Below are positions 1 through 11,406 of a stretch of DNA of 64,000 nucleotides, piece after piece. The position numbers and the translations under genes were made by a program. Source of the DNA: Leptidea sinapis (Eukaryota; Arthropoda; Insecta; Lepidoptera; Pieridae); NCBI RefSeq assembly GCF_905404315.1, contig NC_066312.1, forward strand, positions 4,389,001 to 4,453,000. Reading direction: 5' to 3'. Within the stretch, counting starts at the first letter, position 1. Each line of letters opens with the position of its first letter. The notes beneath the pieces were generated by a model that did not search any database, had not been told where the DNA came from, and saw nothing but the letters and a program-made list of their open reading frames with translations.

Positions 1-108
1 ATACCTTTATATCTACTTGAAAGTTTAACTGTACACCTAATAATGAAGGATAAATGAACTCATGCTGGTAATATTAAACTATCCAAAAAAAAACATCTAA
101 TAATTATA

Positions 109-300
109 CTAGTGGACCCGACAGAGACGTGTGGACGTTGTCCTGTACACACGTCTTAAATTTAAAAAATCGGTCCAGCCGTTAGGAGAAGTTCACAAAC
201 ATACACATGAGCAGGAGAATTATATTATATGGACGGAATTGAGAATCTAAACCAATCTCAAATTCACTGGAACACACAAAGAAAGCATGAAAATCGGTCC
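109..300 (-). mobile_element. Helitron-like end fragment, family H1
   Basis: Read on the minus strand this stretch ends in a GTCGGGTCCACTAG terminus followed by T, as expected of a Helitron 3' end (CTRR, insertion between A and T). A second copy ends at 30363 and shares the segment around CTCCTAACGGCTGGACCGA. The 5' limit is not clear; similarity to the second copy fades near 300. No coding capacity is seen, so this is a non-autonomous or truncated copy. Confidence 0.5.
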
Positions 301-1267
301 AACCGTTTAGGAGGTCCGTTGACCGAAATACCTGCCAGTGCTTGGGTTGCCAGACGCCAGTAGCCCAATAATAGACTATTACCAAATGCCACAAAGATGC
401 GACGTTTGCTGTTTGTTAATTACAGATTGTTGAATTGATGTCTTAACGAGAGAACAGAAAAAACTAGTGGAAGTGGCATGTGGGCATTACCTTGTCGCCA
501 CTATTGTGTACAAATGTACCTAATCGAGGCTCAAGTGAGACCAGTCATTTGATCTCAACTGAAGCATAATTATCTTTAAAAATAATGCAAATATGCATTA
601 TTGTGCCAAAAATATGTCCAACGAAGGGATTTCTTATCCTCGGTGATCATAATTTTCCGATTTAAATACAATTATTATTTTTGTGTTGCGCAAAATACAC
701 AATTATAAATTAATCATAAACTTACGACGTATGGTTCATTTTTTTTTACGTTTAATCGATGTAACTTATGTTAGAATAAATAATGTAAACAATAAAAATA
801 TCTTGCTACTCAACAAGTGCATGCATTTACATATAGATATAATTTTATCGAAATAAATTTTATTGTTATAAATTGTATTCAAGTATTGCTCTTAAGCAAA
901 ATGTTATAATATCGTTGTGGTAATTCTGTACAAGAGAGACTACGTTTAAGTTTAAGTTTTAATTGTCTCTTACGTACAGTTAATTATTATTATTTAACGT
1001 ATATGTGTAAGATTCTAGTTAAATTAGTTGTCTACTACTTGGTTTAGTCGAGTTATTGTCTTTTATTGGGCGATGTATATGCTTTTACAACATAACCCCA
1101 GAAAAATTGCAAAACAAATGTGTTACAAAATTTAAAAAAAAAACGTTTAGGTATGCGGTAAAGGTTACTATAACATAAATGATTTTCTTAATCGAAAAGT
1201 CTGGGAAAGCAGAAATATTAATTTTATAGTACGATATTACATAATAAATGTATATATGGTAACGACA
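301..1267. other. AT-rich sequence, no gene seen
   Basis: The first part repeats a short CGGTCCAACCGTTTAGGAGG stretch related to the Helitron-like fragment before it. The rest is AT-rich sequence without a coding frame, RNA gene or recognised element. Confidence 0.5.
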
Positions 1268-1399
1268 CCAGAAAAAAAGCTCTTAGTTTCTTGCGCCCGT
1301 GCTTCTCAGGTCTGAGACATATTTCCAATGGGTGGGCGTTGTCGACGTTCAACAAGTGATTATAAATCCTATTTTGTATAAAAATATTTGAATTTGAAT
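1268..1399 (+). mobile_element. LINE 3' UTR fragment with TTTGAAT tail
   Basis: The stretch runs from AAGCTCTTAGTTTCTTGCGC to the tail AATATTTGAATTTGAAT. This is the usual 3' end of a common lepidopteran non-LTR retrotransposon family. A related tail closes the much longer LINE remnant at 42800-44512. Only the untranslated end is present, as expected for a severely 5'-truncated insertion. Confidence 0.6.
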
Positions 1400-1474
1400 G
1401 CATCAAGTCTTGTAATCTGTAGTTATGAGCGATATTAAAACTATAAACCAATGACATTCTATACATATAGACAA

Positions 1475-1678
1475 CTGGCTGACCCGGCAAACGTTGTTTT
1501 GCCATATAAAGTATAATTCACGCAATAGTTTTATAAATAATAGCCTATGGTGTATTCTGGTGTGTAAGCTATATTATTGCAAAGTTTCATCAAAATCCAT
1601 TCAGTAGTTTTTGCGTTAAAGAAGTACAAACATACATCCAGACATACAAACTTTCACATTTATAATATTATAATAGGA
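1475..1678 (-). mobile_element. Short non-autonomous Helitron, family H2
   Basis: On the minus strand the element starts with TC (TCCTATTATAATATTATAAA) and ends with the hairpin GGCAAAACAACGTTTGCC followed by GGGTCAG and a mutated CTGG (normally CTAG). A longer relative with the intact CTAG end lies at 27627-27966. The element is about 200 bp with no coding capacity. Confidence 0.65.
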
Positions 1679-2147
1679 TTAATAGGATGCACCCCATACA
1701 AAATCAAAGCCGAAATATGGCACATGCCACAAATGACACCATAATAACGATCGACTATGTCTATAGATTTCTGATTGTGTACTTTCATCTGTCCCATTCT
1801 GATAAGCGGGTTTATTACTTCCGATTTTTGCATATCATTCTTATTTAATAAAATAATCTTACTGATGATAAGTCACACCATCTTTTTTTGAGTCGTTAAT
1901 GTATTATTTAAGCACTTTTTATAGCACACTAAGGCTTGTTGAAAGACACACAGTTGACACACGACTGAGGAGAAAAGTGTGCTTACATTGGCTTTAAGCA
2001 CACTTTTGCTGTTCCGTTATCAGACTGCGAATGATATGTCCATATGTATAGAACGTCATTGCTATAAACTTAAGAATTCAATGTGTGTAACATTTCTTTT
2101 ATAATTAAATCGGAAATTTCGTATTAAGATCTAGTTTTGGACTATAA

Positions 2148-2290
2148 GGGAAGAGACAATCAGAACGTTCAGCTGATGGTAATTGATACGCCCTGCTCAT
2201 TAAAATGCCACACAGGATTCATGAAAAACCCAAAAAATCTTAACGGCACTATATTTGCTCTTGTCACTTTGAGACATAAGATGTAAAACC
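2148..2290 (-). repeat. SINE-like dispersed repeat, family S1, fragment
   Basis: The minus strand matches the family copy at 31152-31385: the block ATTGATACGCCCTGCTCATT next to GTTCAGCTGATGG, then a LINE/SINE-type CAAGAATCC-like arm. Other partial copies are at 55975-56212 and 58800-58935. The copy is diverged and 5'-truncated. Confidence 0.55.
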
Positions 2291-2596
2291 GTCTCAGTTT
2301 TGTCTTATAATTACTTTCTTGTGCCATACATACAATCAATTTATATTGCGTATTCACTGTGACAATTGTGTAATAAATTAATTGTCAAATAATAAAAACT
2401 AAATATTTAAAATCAGTTCTTTCATTGGGGAAGTCAAGTTCATCAGGAAAGTAAACACAATATTATTCAGAAGACAAGAATCACTTTGGTGACTATTGTA
2501 TATTTGGTGGAACAGTTCAGTATTAAAAAGGAGTTGAATTTAGAATAGTACGGCTTTAAGTAATCGTTGAATAATACTCACTATTATGAATATGCC

Positions 2597-2970
2597 TAAG
2601 CAAATCAAATCAAATCAAATCAAAATCAGTTTACTCACGTAGGTCACGGAAATGACACTTATGAATGTAAAACAAAAAATTCTTATTGAATCTACCGCTA
2701 CTTCGTAAAGGGTTGAGCTAATGAGAAGAAGTAGCAAGAAACTCATTGCCACTCTTTTATATCAAGATTAACATTAAAGTACATCGATTTACAAATAATT
2801 TCAAATTACAATATAATATGTAAAATGTAAAATGATGCAACAGACACACTCAAACGTAAAATAGTCAATGTCTTACACGAGTAAGTCAAAAAAGTAAATG
2901 TAAATTAATACTGTTATTGAGTACAGTAGCTGCATCATCCACATACACCATAAATAAATAAAGATATTCT
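2597..2970 (-). mobile_element. LINE 3' end with TTGATTT tail
   Basis: On the minus strand the unit ends in repeated TTGATTT (positions 2600-2628), preceded by the block CATAAGTGTCATTTCCGTGA. The same tail and block recur at 29335-29400. It corresponds to a 5'-truncated non-LTR retrotransposon; the upstream boundary near 2970 is approximate. Confidence 0.5.
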
Positions 2971-3054
2971 GTGAGCATTTTATAAGCGATTATAAATAAA
3001 TAAACATGTAAATATATCCATATACTATGCTCCTTAAAATTGCTTAATCTTTTT

Positions 3055-3340
3055 AAGTGGATTGTGTTGTATTTTATAATAAACTCCCAAATGAAATTAA
3101 AATGTTACCTATTAAAAAATTTAAATATCGTAAAAAATAAATTAACATCTAAGGCTATAGTGTGAAAGATTATTTGAATGATAAAGTTAGTTGGAATTAA
3201 TGTTCTAAATTTTGTTAATGAATATTGTTATACTCATTTGAATGCTATTGTAACTTTTGTACTTCATCCTGACTTGCACTAAATAACTTACAAAGTTTTA
3301 CAGTGAATAAAGATTTTTTGACTTTGACTTTGACTTATAT
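3055..3340 (+). mobile_element. LINE C-terminal and 3' end with TTTGACT tail
   Basis: A plus-strand frame reads FYNKLPNEIKMLPIKKFK, and a second frame reads YSVKDYLNDKVSW. These are the conserved C-terminal motifs of Jockey/CR1-type reverse transcriptases, now split by a frameshift. The sequence ends in a TTTGACTTTGACTT microsatellite tail. It is a dead, 5'-truncated copy. Confidence 0.65.
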
Positions 3341-4271
3341 AGATAATTCAAGTAATATTGATATTTTAACGAAGTGTAAGATGCTATATCAGTTGACAAT
3401 AATAATCTCGTTCTTCATTTCTTTTTATACGTTCTGAAAGAAGGTTTTTTTTAAGTTTATTAGTTGAGCCTGATTTATATTTATTTTTTGTAATGTATCC
3501 ATGTGTGTTATCACTTTCATAGTAAAACAAATAATACTTAAATGGTTGTTATTATTTCACTGTAATATCTTTCACTCCTGTGTACCGCCGCTGTATCTCC
3601 CGAGTCCCGGTACACCGCAGACAGTTCGCAACAGGACTTGACAAATATATTGCACTGGCCCACTTCCCCAGTGGTACACGTGCTGCCATCTAGGTGAGGG
3701 GTGCATCACTCGGAGCGTGGTACTTTTTCAACCACATCCATATGATAAATATATACCACATCTGGGTGTTCATTGTGTTACTACTCAGCATACAAGGGGA
3801 TATTTATTTTATTATTTCAGCCGCCTCAAACATTTCGAACGTGAAGCACGAATTTTTTTTTGATCTACGTTTTTTGATCTCCTGATTACTTGCAATAAAA
3901 CATAAAAATGTCGGTTGAATGAGCTTGTAATTGACCCAAAATCCGAATCGACCTTTCTTCACTACTATTTCTACTTAATACTATGTTTAAATTTGCAACA
4001 CAATAATCTACTATTATTTCGTATGAAAAAAGATTGACTAATCAAAACGCTCGACGTCTCACACTGCTTCATTCACTTCATTTGTAATATAGGTACCTAG
4101 ATTTATTCTAATATCACTATAGTTTACCCGTGACATTACAATGCCACTAAAACCAGGCTATAAAATTGTAAGAAATGAAGTCGATTGACAATCTACCGGT
4201 AAATTATAATATCACTAGTGAAATTATTGTAATATCACGGCTGCCAGTATACCTACCTACGACATTTATAT
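3341..4271. other. No gene seen
   Basis: The stretch between the LINE tail and the hAT element is AT-rich. A slightly GC-richer block lies at 3590-3720 (TACCGCCGCTGTATCTCCCG), but no frame, splice pair or element can be supported there. Confidence 0.4.
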
Positions 4272-4279
4272 GTTGTTTA

Positions 4280-4662
4280 CAGGGCCGGATTTAAACTTAA
4301 AGCCGCCCCTGGGCACCTGGAAAAAATCCGCCCCAATACTGGAATTTTACTTAAACTTATAGTTTATATATTTTATTTTTCAAAACTAAAATAGCTCATT
4401 TACTGCAGAAACTTTATCAAAAAAAATACTAAATAAATTTCTTTAATTCCAGAAAATCGATTATTAATTTAAATAATGGATAAATTTAATTTCTTGAATT
4501 ATCAATTAAACCAAAAATTATTAATTAACAGAATTAATTAATTATATTGAGCAATCTTGATAAGACTAAAAAAAATTTTTTTCACTTTCAAAATTTGCCG
4601 CCCTAAAAAATTTGCCACCCTGGGCACTTGCCCCAACTGCCCCTAGTGTAAATTCACCGCTG
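4280..4662. mobile_element. Non-autonomous hAT element with perfect 8-bp TSD
   Basis: A 383-bp unit starts CAGGGCCGGATTTAAAC and ends GTGTAAATTCACCGCTG, forming imperfect inverted termini that begin with CAG. It is flanked on both sides by the identical 8-bp direct repeat GTTGTTTA (4272-4279 and 4663-4670). Eight-base duplications and CAG termini are hallmarks of hAT transposons. No transposase is encoded; the interior is AT-rich with GCCGCCCT blocks near both ends. Confidence 0.85.
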
Positions 4663-4670
4663 GTTGTTTA

Positions 4671-6407
4671 TATCATTCGAATTTCGAACAGTAGTGGTTG
4701 TGGGGAGACCTTGAGTTACACAGGAAACGGTACGACAGCGGCACACTGTATGACCTACCGTGGAGTAGATGACAGATGTGATTGAACCAAGTTCTCTATA
4801 TACTTAGTAGTATTATAGACCTTTATTTGTTATATAAATCTACTGGAAATTATTTATACAGATAGTTCACGAATCACATCAACCCCCACATTTCACTCCC
4901 TTTTGTGAAATTAAGAGTAATAATTAATATACAGTTTCACCTCCTAAAATCATCCTTCCATCTTCCATCAAACCATCCATCATCTAATCTCCTTTTGAAA
5001 AATCATTCGGGTCGATTTCCGTCAAAAGTTCAAGAAATTTTACAAAACGTCGTTTATATTAATAGTTTCCGACATGGCCATCACCACCCTTCTCAAAAAC
5101 ATATCCTGTACATTGATAATAACTCAATAATTCATGATAAATAAATAATAATAATTATCATATTCTTAATATATTATGTAGGTATGTATAGATCCAATAA
5201 TTGAAGTAATATATTAATACAAACGGCCTTATGTACCTTTACTATAGGTAGTCTGTGGTAGGTACAGGTATAGCTTATCTGCCACATTATTCAAACACCC
5301 ACGTGTCATCGTAGACATAGATCAATTGAAAAAAAAGGTTTTTGTAATACCAATAGCTGGATTTGGATTAAAATATCAATCTCGGAACGCCATATTAGAA
5401 TTGCGATCGAATAAAGAAATGGTATTTATAAATTAGTAAACATGGTAACGAGATGGTGCTGCTTGCACCTCTTTCTCCCCAAGAGAAGGTCGCCCTCGAT
5501 TAAGGCTAAGGGGGCACTTGCCCAAAGCCAACCTCAGGTGGTACTTAGTGGATAGGCATTTAAGTTTTTAAGTGACTCCCACATAACGGACTCGACTAGA
5601 AATTTTTATTAAGGTAATATTTAAATTATACCAGTCAGCTTTTTATTTTAAAGCGCCATCTAGTAATTTTTGTAAAAACTAGTTAGGTACAAGGACTTAC
5701 AGCTAGCCCTTGTTTGACAATAACCCTGATTTAGTTTTTAATATTGTTGCTAGATGGCAGTAAAATATATATAAAAAAAAAATATAATTAACAAAAAAGA
5801 TATAAAGTTTAAGCAATGACGTTAAATAGTATGGTTTTTAGTGAACTCAGTCCAATATATGCATTTATTTAAATACAAAAAAAAGAACTATTTCAATTTT
5901 ATTATAATACAAGTATTAGGTGGGTACTTAATTGGAGAAAATGAATATTAAATGTACCTTCGTTCGAAACACAATAAATTTAAAATATTGCATCCAGATA
6001 ATGTTTCATTAAATATAATACCGCCAATTTTTTTTTCATTTTACAGTCAAAGATTGATTCTGATTTAATGAAACATTAGCTTAAAGATAATTTCTGCAAC
6101 AAGCGGAGTGTGCTGTATTGTTTAATTTATTTAAACATAATATTATGGGCAACAAGCTTAAACTCGTCTTTCCCACTACCAACTCACTTTTAATTTAATA
6201 TGGTGGAGCGGTTTTAACGTGACGCTAGATGGCGCTTTTGAAAAAAATTGCTCATATTTAGTTAAAACTACCAAAATTGTTATAATTTATGCCAAACATT
6301 ACTTTTAAATATTAAATTCTGTGTTAAATTTCTCTATTTTTTTCTAAAATCTAAAGTATAATGCAAGTATAGATGCGTATATGGACAGAAACATAATGAA
6401 TCCTGAA
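4671..6407. other. No gene seen
   Basis: The stretch is AT-rich. Short inverted GCGCCATCTAG / CTAGATGGC motifs occur near 5651-5668, 5748-5760 and 6222-6236. A frame at 4905-5144 is His- and Ser-rich, has no signal peptide, domain or splice evidence, and is probably chance. Confidence 0.4.
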
Positions 6408-6446
6408 TCGCGCTTACGAAGTTTATTAGTATGATAAGTATATATA
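6408..6446 (+). promoter_or_regulatory. U6 promoter: TATA box and candidate PSE region
   Basis: TATATATA lies at 6439-6446, 23-30 bp upstream of the U6 start at 6469. This is the placement that directs RNA polymerase III at insect U6 genes. A proximal sequence element is expected about 12 bp upstream of the TATA box (around 6408-6428); the bases there are GAATCGCGCTTACGAAGTTT. I cannot verify the PSE without a species consensus. The TATA call is firm, the PSE call is positional inference. Confidence 0.6.
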
Positions 6447-6468
6447 CTTTACTCACTTCAGCAACAGT

Positions 6469-6485
6469 GTACTAGCTTCGGCAGT

Positions 6486-6525
<40 letters not shown>

Positions 6526-6578
6526 GGCCCCTGCGCAAGGATGACACGCAAAATCGTGAAGCGTTCCACATTTTTTTT
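6469..6578 (+). ncRNA. U6: U6 spliceosomal snRNA
   Basis: The sequence matches the universally conserved U6 RNA almost base for base from GCTTCGGCAG through the ACAGAGA box (6509-6515), the AGC triad (6521-6523), and the 3' stem block CGTGAAGCGTTCCACA. It closes with eight Ts (6571-6578), which serve as the Pol III terminator and the U tail bound by Lsm proteins. The 5' stem GTACTAGCTTCGGCAGTAC keeps pairing; its variable bases differ from the Drosophila form. U6 pairs with U4 and then with U2 and the 5' splice site, and forms the catalytic core of the spliceosome. An intact sequence plus a correctly placed TATA box argues for a functional gene rather than a retro-pseudogene: there is no poly(A) tail and no truncation. 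Confidence 0.93.
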
Positions 6579-6714
6579 GACAGTTTTTTTAACTTCATAT
6601 TTTCAAAATTTATTTATAAAAATATTTTGAAAATTATCTAGCACTACTATATTTAAATAGAGAATTAGAGATGCATGTCAATATATGGCGTCGGGGGACA
6701 CTTGCGCGCTGGTC

Positions 6715-6856
6715 AGTTGTTAGTTTGTTACGTGTTACGTGTTATTCAGTGACCACCGCCACCAATCTTCACATCACGTGCTACTCTAGTGCCGGCTTTG
6801 GAAATCTTCGTAAAAAATGTGTGTCTTTATTGGAACATTATCTACTTACCAACTAG
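6715..6856 (+). other. Candidate non-coding first exon
   Basis: A block that is GC-richer than its surroundings starts at an arthropod-type initiator, TCAGTT (6713-6718), and ends at a strong splice donor, CTAG followed by GTAAGTGACT (GT at 6857). No convincing start codon context lies inside, so it would be a 5' UTR exon of a plus-strand gene whose remaining exons I cannot identify. It lies 140 bp downstream of the U6 gene. The call rests only on signal strength. Confidence 0.3.
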
Positions 6857-6859
6857 GTA

Positions 6860-9375
6860 AGTGACTCACCGCCCGTTTCAATTTATTTGAAACGAAGTCC
6901 GCGACATTATTATATTTTTGTACGTTCTAGCAGGTCCTGTGTTGGGAAGCATCGCTCTTAGTTCGGAAGGTTTCAAGTGGACGCTCCTGGTGTTGAATGT
7001 GCCAAGAACTTACTGTTACATTGAATAAGAAACATTAATTATTGGGGTGGAGAGATAGAAGCACTCTCACTTTGTGTAAAAAATAATAAAATCAATACTT
7101 TGTCTGTCTTAACACGTCAAATAGCCAAATCAAAATAAACATTTACAGTAGGAAATGGCTTGTTAAAACCAATCTAGTGTTACCAGTGCACGCCCCTAAC
7201 CTACATTGTCCGGTAAGTGTTAGATATCATATGATGATATCATATAGGCAATTAGGCAGTGCCTACCTTGTTATAAACCTAAATAAATATAGCACTAGTG
7301 TTAAAGTTAATTTACTACCTACAGTAGGCAGTCTACAGATTGCATATATGAAGCAAACAGTGTTTCATACAACTTATGTCGTACTGTCTGACTTAAGCTC
7401 AACTACGACTACCAAAAACTAGGGATGCCCTATACACTGACACGGTGACGAGAGCCGAAAAAAACATTTCGTCCACCGAAACTTCTCTTGAGGATGCGGC
7501 GGAATAGGATACAATGAATATTGTTCACTTTTCTCTGTTCACCCTGAAAGACTCAGCGTGTATTAATGAACACCACACAACCAGATCATGACTATAGATT
7601 AAAATTTAAAATCCATTCTCGAAAATCGTCATATTTTTGCTTTGAATAGCGCTTTTTTGTTATAACATATGAAATAAGAAATGTATAGTGCCACTTTTAG
7701 TAGGCTTATATGATTCAAAAGATCTATAATCATAAATGAACACTCTTAAATGATTAAATTCCCAGCCGTTGCTCAGGCGCTACCAGTGCCATGGGCCTTC
7801 CCTTCCCTTCCCTTCCTTCCTTCCATAGAGTAGTCCCTATTGATCTACGCCGCGTCCAGCAATGTATCTGCACGTGTGTCTCTGTAGACAGCTGTGGCCC
7901 ATAGTGGTATCGTACATGGGCTGCGTTCAATCGTAATTTTGTCTAAAAGAGGCTTTGATGCTGTGGGTTGCCAAGAACCGTCGAGCGCTCAAAATACTTA
8001 CGTATCCAAACAAACTTTAAAATTTATCCTGAACTAGTCAGGAAGTAAATATTCCAGCTTAAAAGTTCGAATTTAGGTACTAGGAATGCATAAGTCGATA
8101 GCACTAGTATCGATTGTGGGAGGAGGGTAGTTTGGGTGTGTGCAATAGTAGGAGTTGATTTTAAATGAGAAAGCCTAGAATATAGCTGTTTCAGTTTGCA
8201 ATTTATGAGTTCACTGGTGTTTATGACAGAGACACATACTTAGTTTCACAATATCAACCTCAAATATATAAAGAAACTGACGAACTAGTGGACAACCTGC
8301 AAACCATCCGTCCTTTTAAGTATATCGTACTAATACTAACTACCAGGCGCAATGATTCACAGTCCTCCGTCGTTAACGCAGCAACTCCTTTGATACTTTA
8401 GCGGTCCAGTCGAAGGTATCATTAAGTTTCGTATGTGTGTGATACATATTATGTAGTTATAGCACCAGTTTGCTTACCGATATTTTGTTGTCATCACTTT
8501 CCCAGACTGCCTCCCACTATTTGTTATAAGTGATTGCGACTTCAGATTAATACGAATAGTTAAAACTACAAATAACTGTAGTTATAAATTATGTGTAGTA
8601 CCAAAAATTAACTAATTAATTAATTAGCGCGCTCATATTATGTCTCCATTACCCAAACCCCCCCCCCCCAAACACTTTCAAACAGAAATAAGTTCACAGC
8701 TTGCTATTCTTCTTCCTGAGACCCTGGTTTTCCGAACTACTTTTTCAAACAGATGCATTGTACGAGAAACTATTTAATTTACCTCAATGGGACGTTTGAG
8801 CCGCCTTTGACATCCGTAACATAAAGTTGAAAAATTAATTATAGTATGGACAAAACTATAGAACAATAGTTTATATTTTTAAAAATATATTAAGAATATT
8901 TTGGAATCACGCAAAAAACTAAGTATACGGAGAGAAGAAACACCAATACTAATTAATAATAATCATAATATACGAGAAATTTGTTTAGTTAAATATATTT
9001 AATTTTTACAATACTTTTTTCTTATACATGAGTTATATTTACTTTCTTTTTAATAATAGTAGTAGTAGGTAGACCAGAGTTGTACACATCTACAAGAAGG
9101 CCATTCTGTTAATTATCTTTCATAATATTATCATTACACATACATATAAGTTATGTTCAAAAAAGTTTGAGAAAACCAAATGTGCACGCCTTCATAATCA
9201 TATTTTCCACAATATTCTAAGGTGAGGAGAAAAATTAACTGTCATTATAATAATAGTGAAGTATGTCAACAAAATTGTAACAAGTGTAAAAAACAAACGT
9301 CCCGAAAAGATTATTTTTAATGTTTTTATTCACTATTAAATTATTGTTATTGAAATATTATAATAAATAACCTTT
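6860..9375. other. No gene seen; simple repeats
   Basis: The stretch holds a CCTT-rich microsatellite at about 7798-7827 and a run of 12 Cs at 8658-8669. A frame at 7177-7422 has no domain. Nothing else can be supported up to the left boundary of the inverted duplication. Confidence 0.4.
7798..7827 (+). repeat. CCTT microsatellite
   Basis: Imperfect tandem CCCTT and CCTT units form a pyrimidine tract of about 30 bp. Confidence 0.7.
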
Positions 9376-9767
9376 GACAACCTTTGACAGACAATAAGTA
9401 AAACGACGTACCTAAAAGTAAAGATTGTGTATCTTACAATGTAAGTGGCACTTGGTTATATTATTTAGGAGTTTATGATCTTGGTTCCACAATATTTGTA
9501 AGTATTTAATTAAATACATTTATTTTCAATTAAGAATTTCATGTGTCTAAATCACTCAGGAGTTATCAATTAAGGGCTAATAGTAAATTCCCACCACCAC
9601 CACCGCGACTTTCGCCTTGTCCGCAAAGCTTGGCTTTTAATTATATTGCGAGAAACACATTTGTTTTCTAAAGTATTATTACCCAAGTTACTCATTATAA
9701 CATCTTCTTTCTGTCCATAAGAGTTTGAAATCGTTCAGATGCTTCTCACAGTAGACACAAGAAATTG

Positions 9768-10022
9768 TCAATTTTGGAACAACATGAATAAGTAAGTGAA
9801 TATTATCAAAATGAATAATACTGCCAACACTTGAATGAGGTCCATCGAGTCTGTACTGAGCTCCAGCTCGACGTCTCTATTGGCTAACAATTTACAGTAC
9901 CTACGGTGTATACATATATACAGGTTGGATATTCTTACGTTGATATAGCACGGAGCAACCCAAAAGTTAATATTAGTAAACACTTTTCGATTTGCAAATT
10001 GAACGATGCAACGAACGAACAT
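9768..10022 (-). CDS. Hydrophobic-tail ORF, left copy; unidentified
   Basis: This is an open frame of up to 84 residues (alternative shorter starts possible) ending with an acidic segment, NRDVELELSTDSMDLIQ, then VLAVLFILIIFTYLFMLFQN. It looks like a single C-terminal membrane anchor. The last 40 or so codons are conserved in the right arm (19465-19620) with one Glu to Asp change by eye; the N-terminal halves differ because of an indel with GTAA microhomology. I do not recognise the family. It could be the last exon of a gene or a tail-anchored micropeptide. The frame may be retained simply because the duplication is young. Confidence 0.3.
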   Translation of the reverse strand: MFVRCIVQFANRKVFTNINFWVAPCYINVRISNLYICIHRRYCKLLANRDVELELSTDSMDLIQVLAVLFILIIFTYLFMLFQN

Positions 10023-10046
10023 TGCAAATCAAATTGATTGATTATA

Positions 10047-10078
10047 TGAAAGCTATATATATATATATATAGCTTTCA
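10047..10078. repeat. Perfect 32-bp palindrome
   Basis: TGAAAGCT is followed by an AT run and then AGCTTTCA; the whole is a perfect inverted repeat able to form a cruciform. The right arm lacks it and keeps only a single AGCTTTCA at the matching place. Confidence 0.8.
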
Positions 10079-10369
10079 CAATAAACACACCTCGTTTGGA
10101 ATGTGCTACTTCCATTCATTGATATGTATCAGATATAATGATGACTCCCGCAACGTTTCGCTTGTTTCCGCAACTAAATAGAAACGTTATCTTATGAAGG
10201 ATCGATAGTTTTAAATTGGTCTTAAATAAATTATTTTATATTGCATTAATATAGGATATAGCGCATTTATGTTATCACTGCTAATATTTTTCTTTCTGAG
10301 CAAAAAGTAAACTAAATGTTAATTGTATTTTAGCTCTAATTGAATTATCTTCTTGAAAAAAAAACCACC

Positions 10370-10548
10370 GTTGCGTTTTGCAAAATGAGTGCAGTCAAAA
10401 CGTAGTGCATCTTTCGTGCATCGAATGACCAGGAAGTCATAAAGTAGCCAAGATAAACTGTGTCAGAGGTGGATCAATAACTTGAAACCTAGAACTGTGC
10501 CGATTGAAATCGATTGTGCGTAGTGTTTCAGATTTAAACTAAACCTAA
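10370..10548 (+). repeat. Dispersed repeat family A, copy 1
   Basis: The copy contains the family core: GTGCATCTTTCGTGCATC, CCAGGAAGTCATAAAGTAGC, ATAACTTGAAACCTAGAACTG and GTGTTTCAGAT. Related copies lie at 18870-19070, 23285-23572, 32160-32315, 34900-35160 and 39735-40020. No coding frame or clear termini are seen, so the class is unknown. Confidence 0.6.
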
Positions 10549-10888
10549 AAGATTCCGTACCAACATACAACACCTTTTTTTTATACCTTGTTAAGTACAA
10601 TGCAAAATAATATTGTAGCTTATACCAACATAATTTGTAAGAATATACTTGTAAATTTATTTATTTTATTTATTTGCATGGCAGCCTTGCCCTATCTCGG
10701 TGTTTATAATTTGCGTTTGTCGGATATAGCAGCAATACGGCCACGCTCTGTCTAAATTTCAGATGTCTAATTATTTCTGTTTATAAGATATAGCCCGCTG
10801 ACTTAGAGTAAATATTATATTGTTTGCCGCTGACAGATAGCCACGGTTGGTCAGCAGTCTAAGTTTTCACAGCGGTGTAGACAGATTC

Positions 10889-11406
10889 TTTAAGCGGCAA
10901 ATAGCCTGTGCGAAATCTATGCGGTTCGTCAAAATTGGCGACCTATCCATCAGGAACACGCACTCGTCAGCCAGCCATCTCTGCGACCACGACAATTATC
11001 ATTATTATATTGAACCGGTAGCCCGTGAACGCTGGAGTTCTCCAAGGCTGTGTGCTATGACCAGCACTGTTTCTTCTCTATCTATGTGGAGGATCACTTC
11101 GATTATTCCAATATACAATAAAATGCAGATGAGAGTACTTGAGATGCTGTATGTGTATACGTACGCAGCCGGTGTGGGTGATGATGGTACTGGAAACTTC
11201 TATTTACCTATTTACGTAAAACTGACAGACTCACACTTTCAGATGACACACGACATTGTTAGATATGTATAGTGCTCCTCCAAGCTTTCAAGGAACTTTC
11301 TACCATGCAAACTGTGGAATAAGCTTCTTTGTACGGTGTTTCCCAGATCATACCACATGGGGTCTTCAAAAAGCGCGTAGGCCTTCCTAACAGGTGACAC
11401 TCCGGT
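10889..11406 (+). mobile_element. LINE fragment inserted only in the left arm
   Basis: The unit is absent at the matching place in the right arm and is bounded by the 5-bp direct repeat GATTC (10884-10888 and 11407-11411). The plus strand reads reverse-transcriptase pieces (NAGVLQGCVL, then LFLLYVEDHFD) and a C-terminal piece (NFLPCKLWNKLLCTVFPRSY) with an internal deletion between them. These match the LINE family whose C-terminus also occurs at 59392-59795. The element is dead, and it dates itself as younger than the inverted duplication. A 141-residue frame through it is not a gene. Confidence 0.7.

Noticed and set aside
10847..11272. Longest open frame in the window (141 residues, plus)
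   Set aside because: It runs from palindrome-arm sequence into a LINE fragment in a frame unrelated to the reverse transcriptase; the LINE is absent from the other arm.
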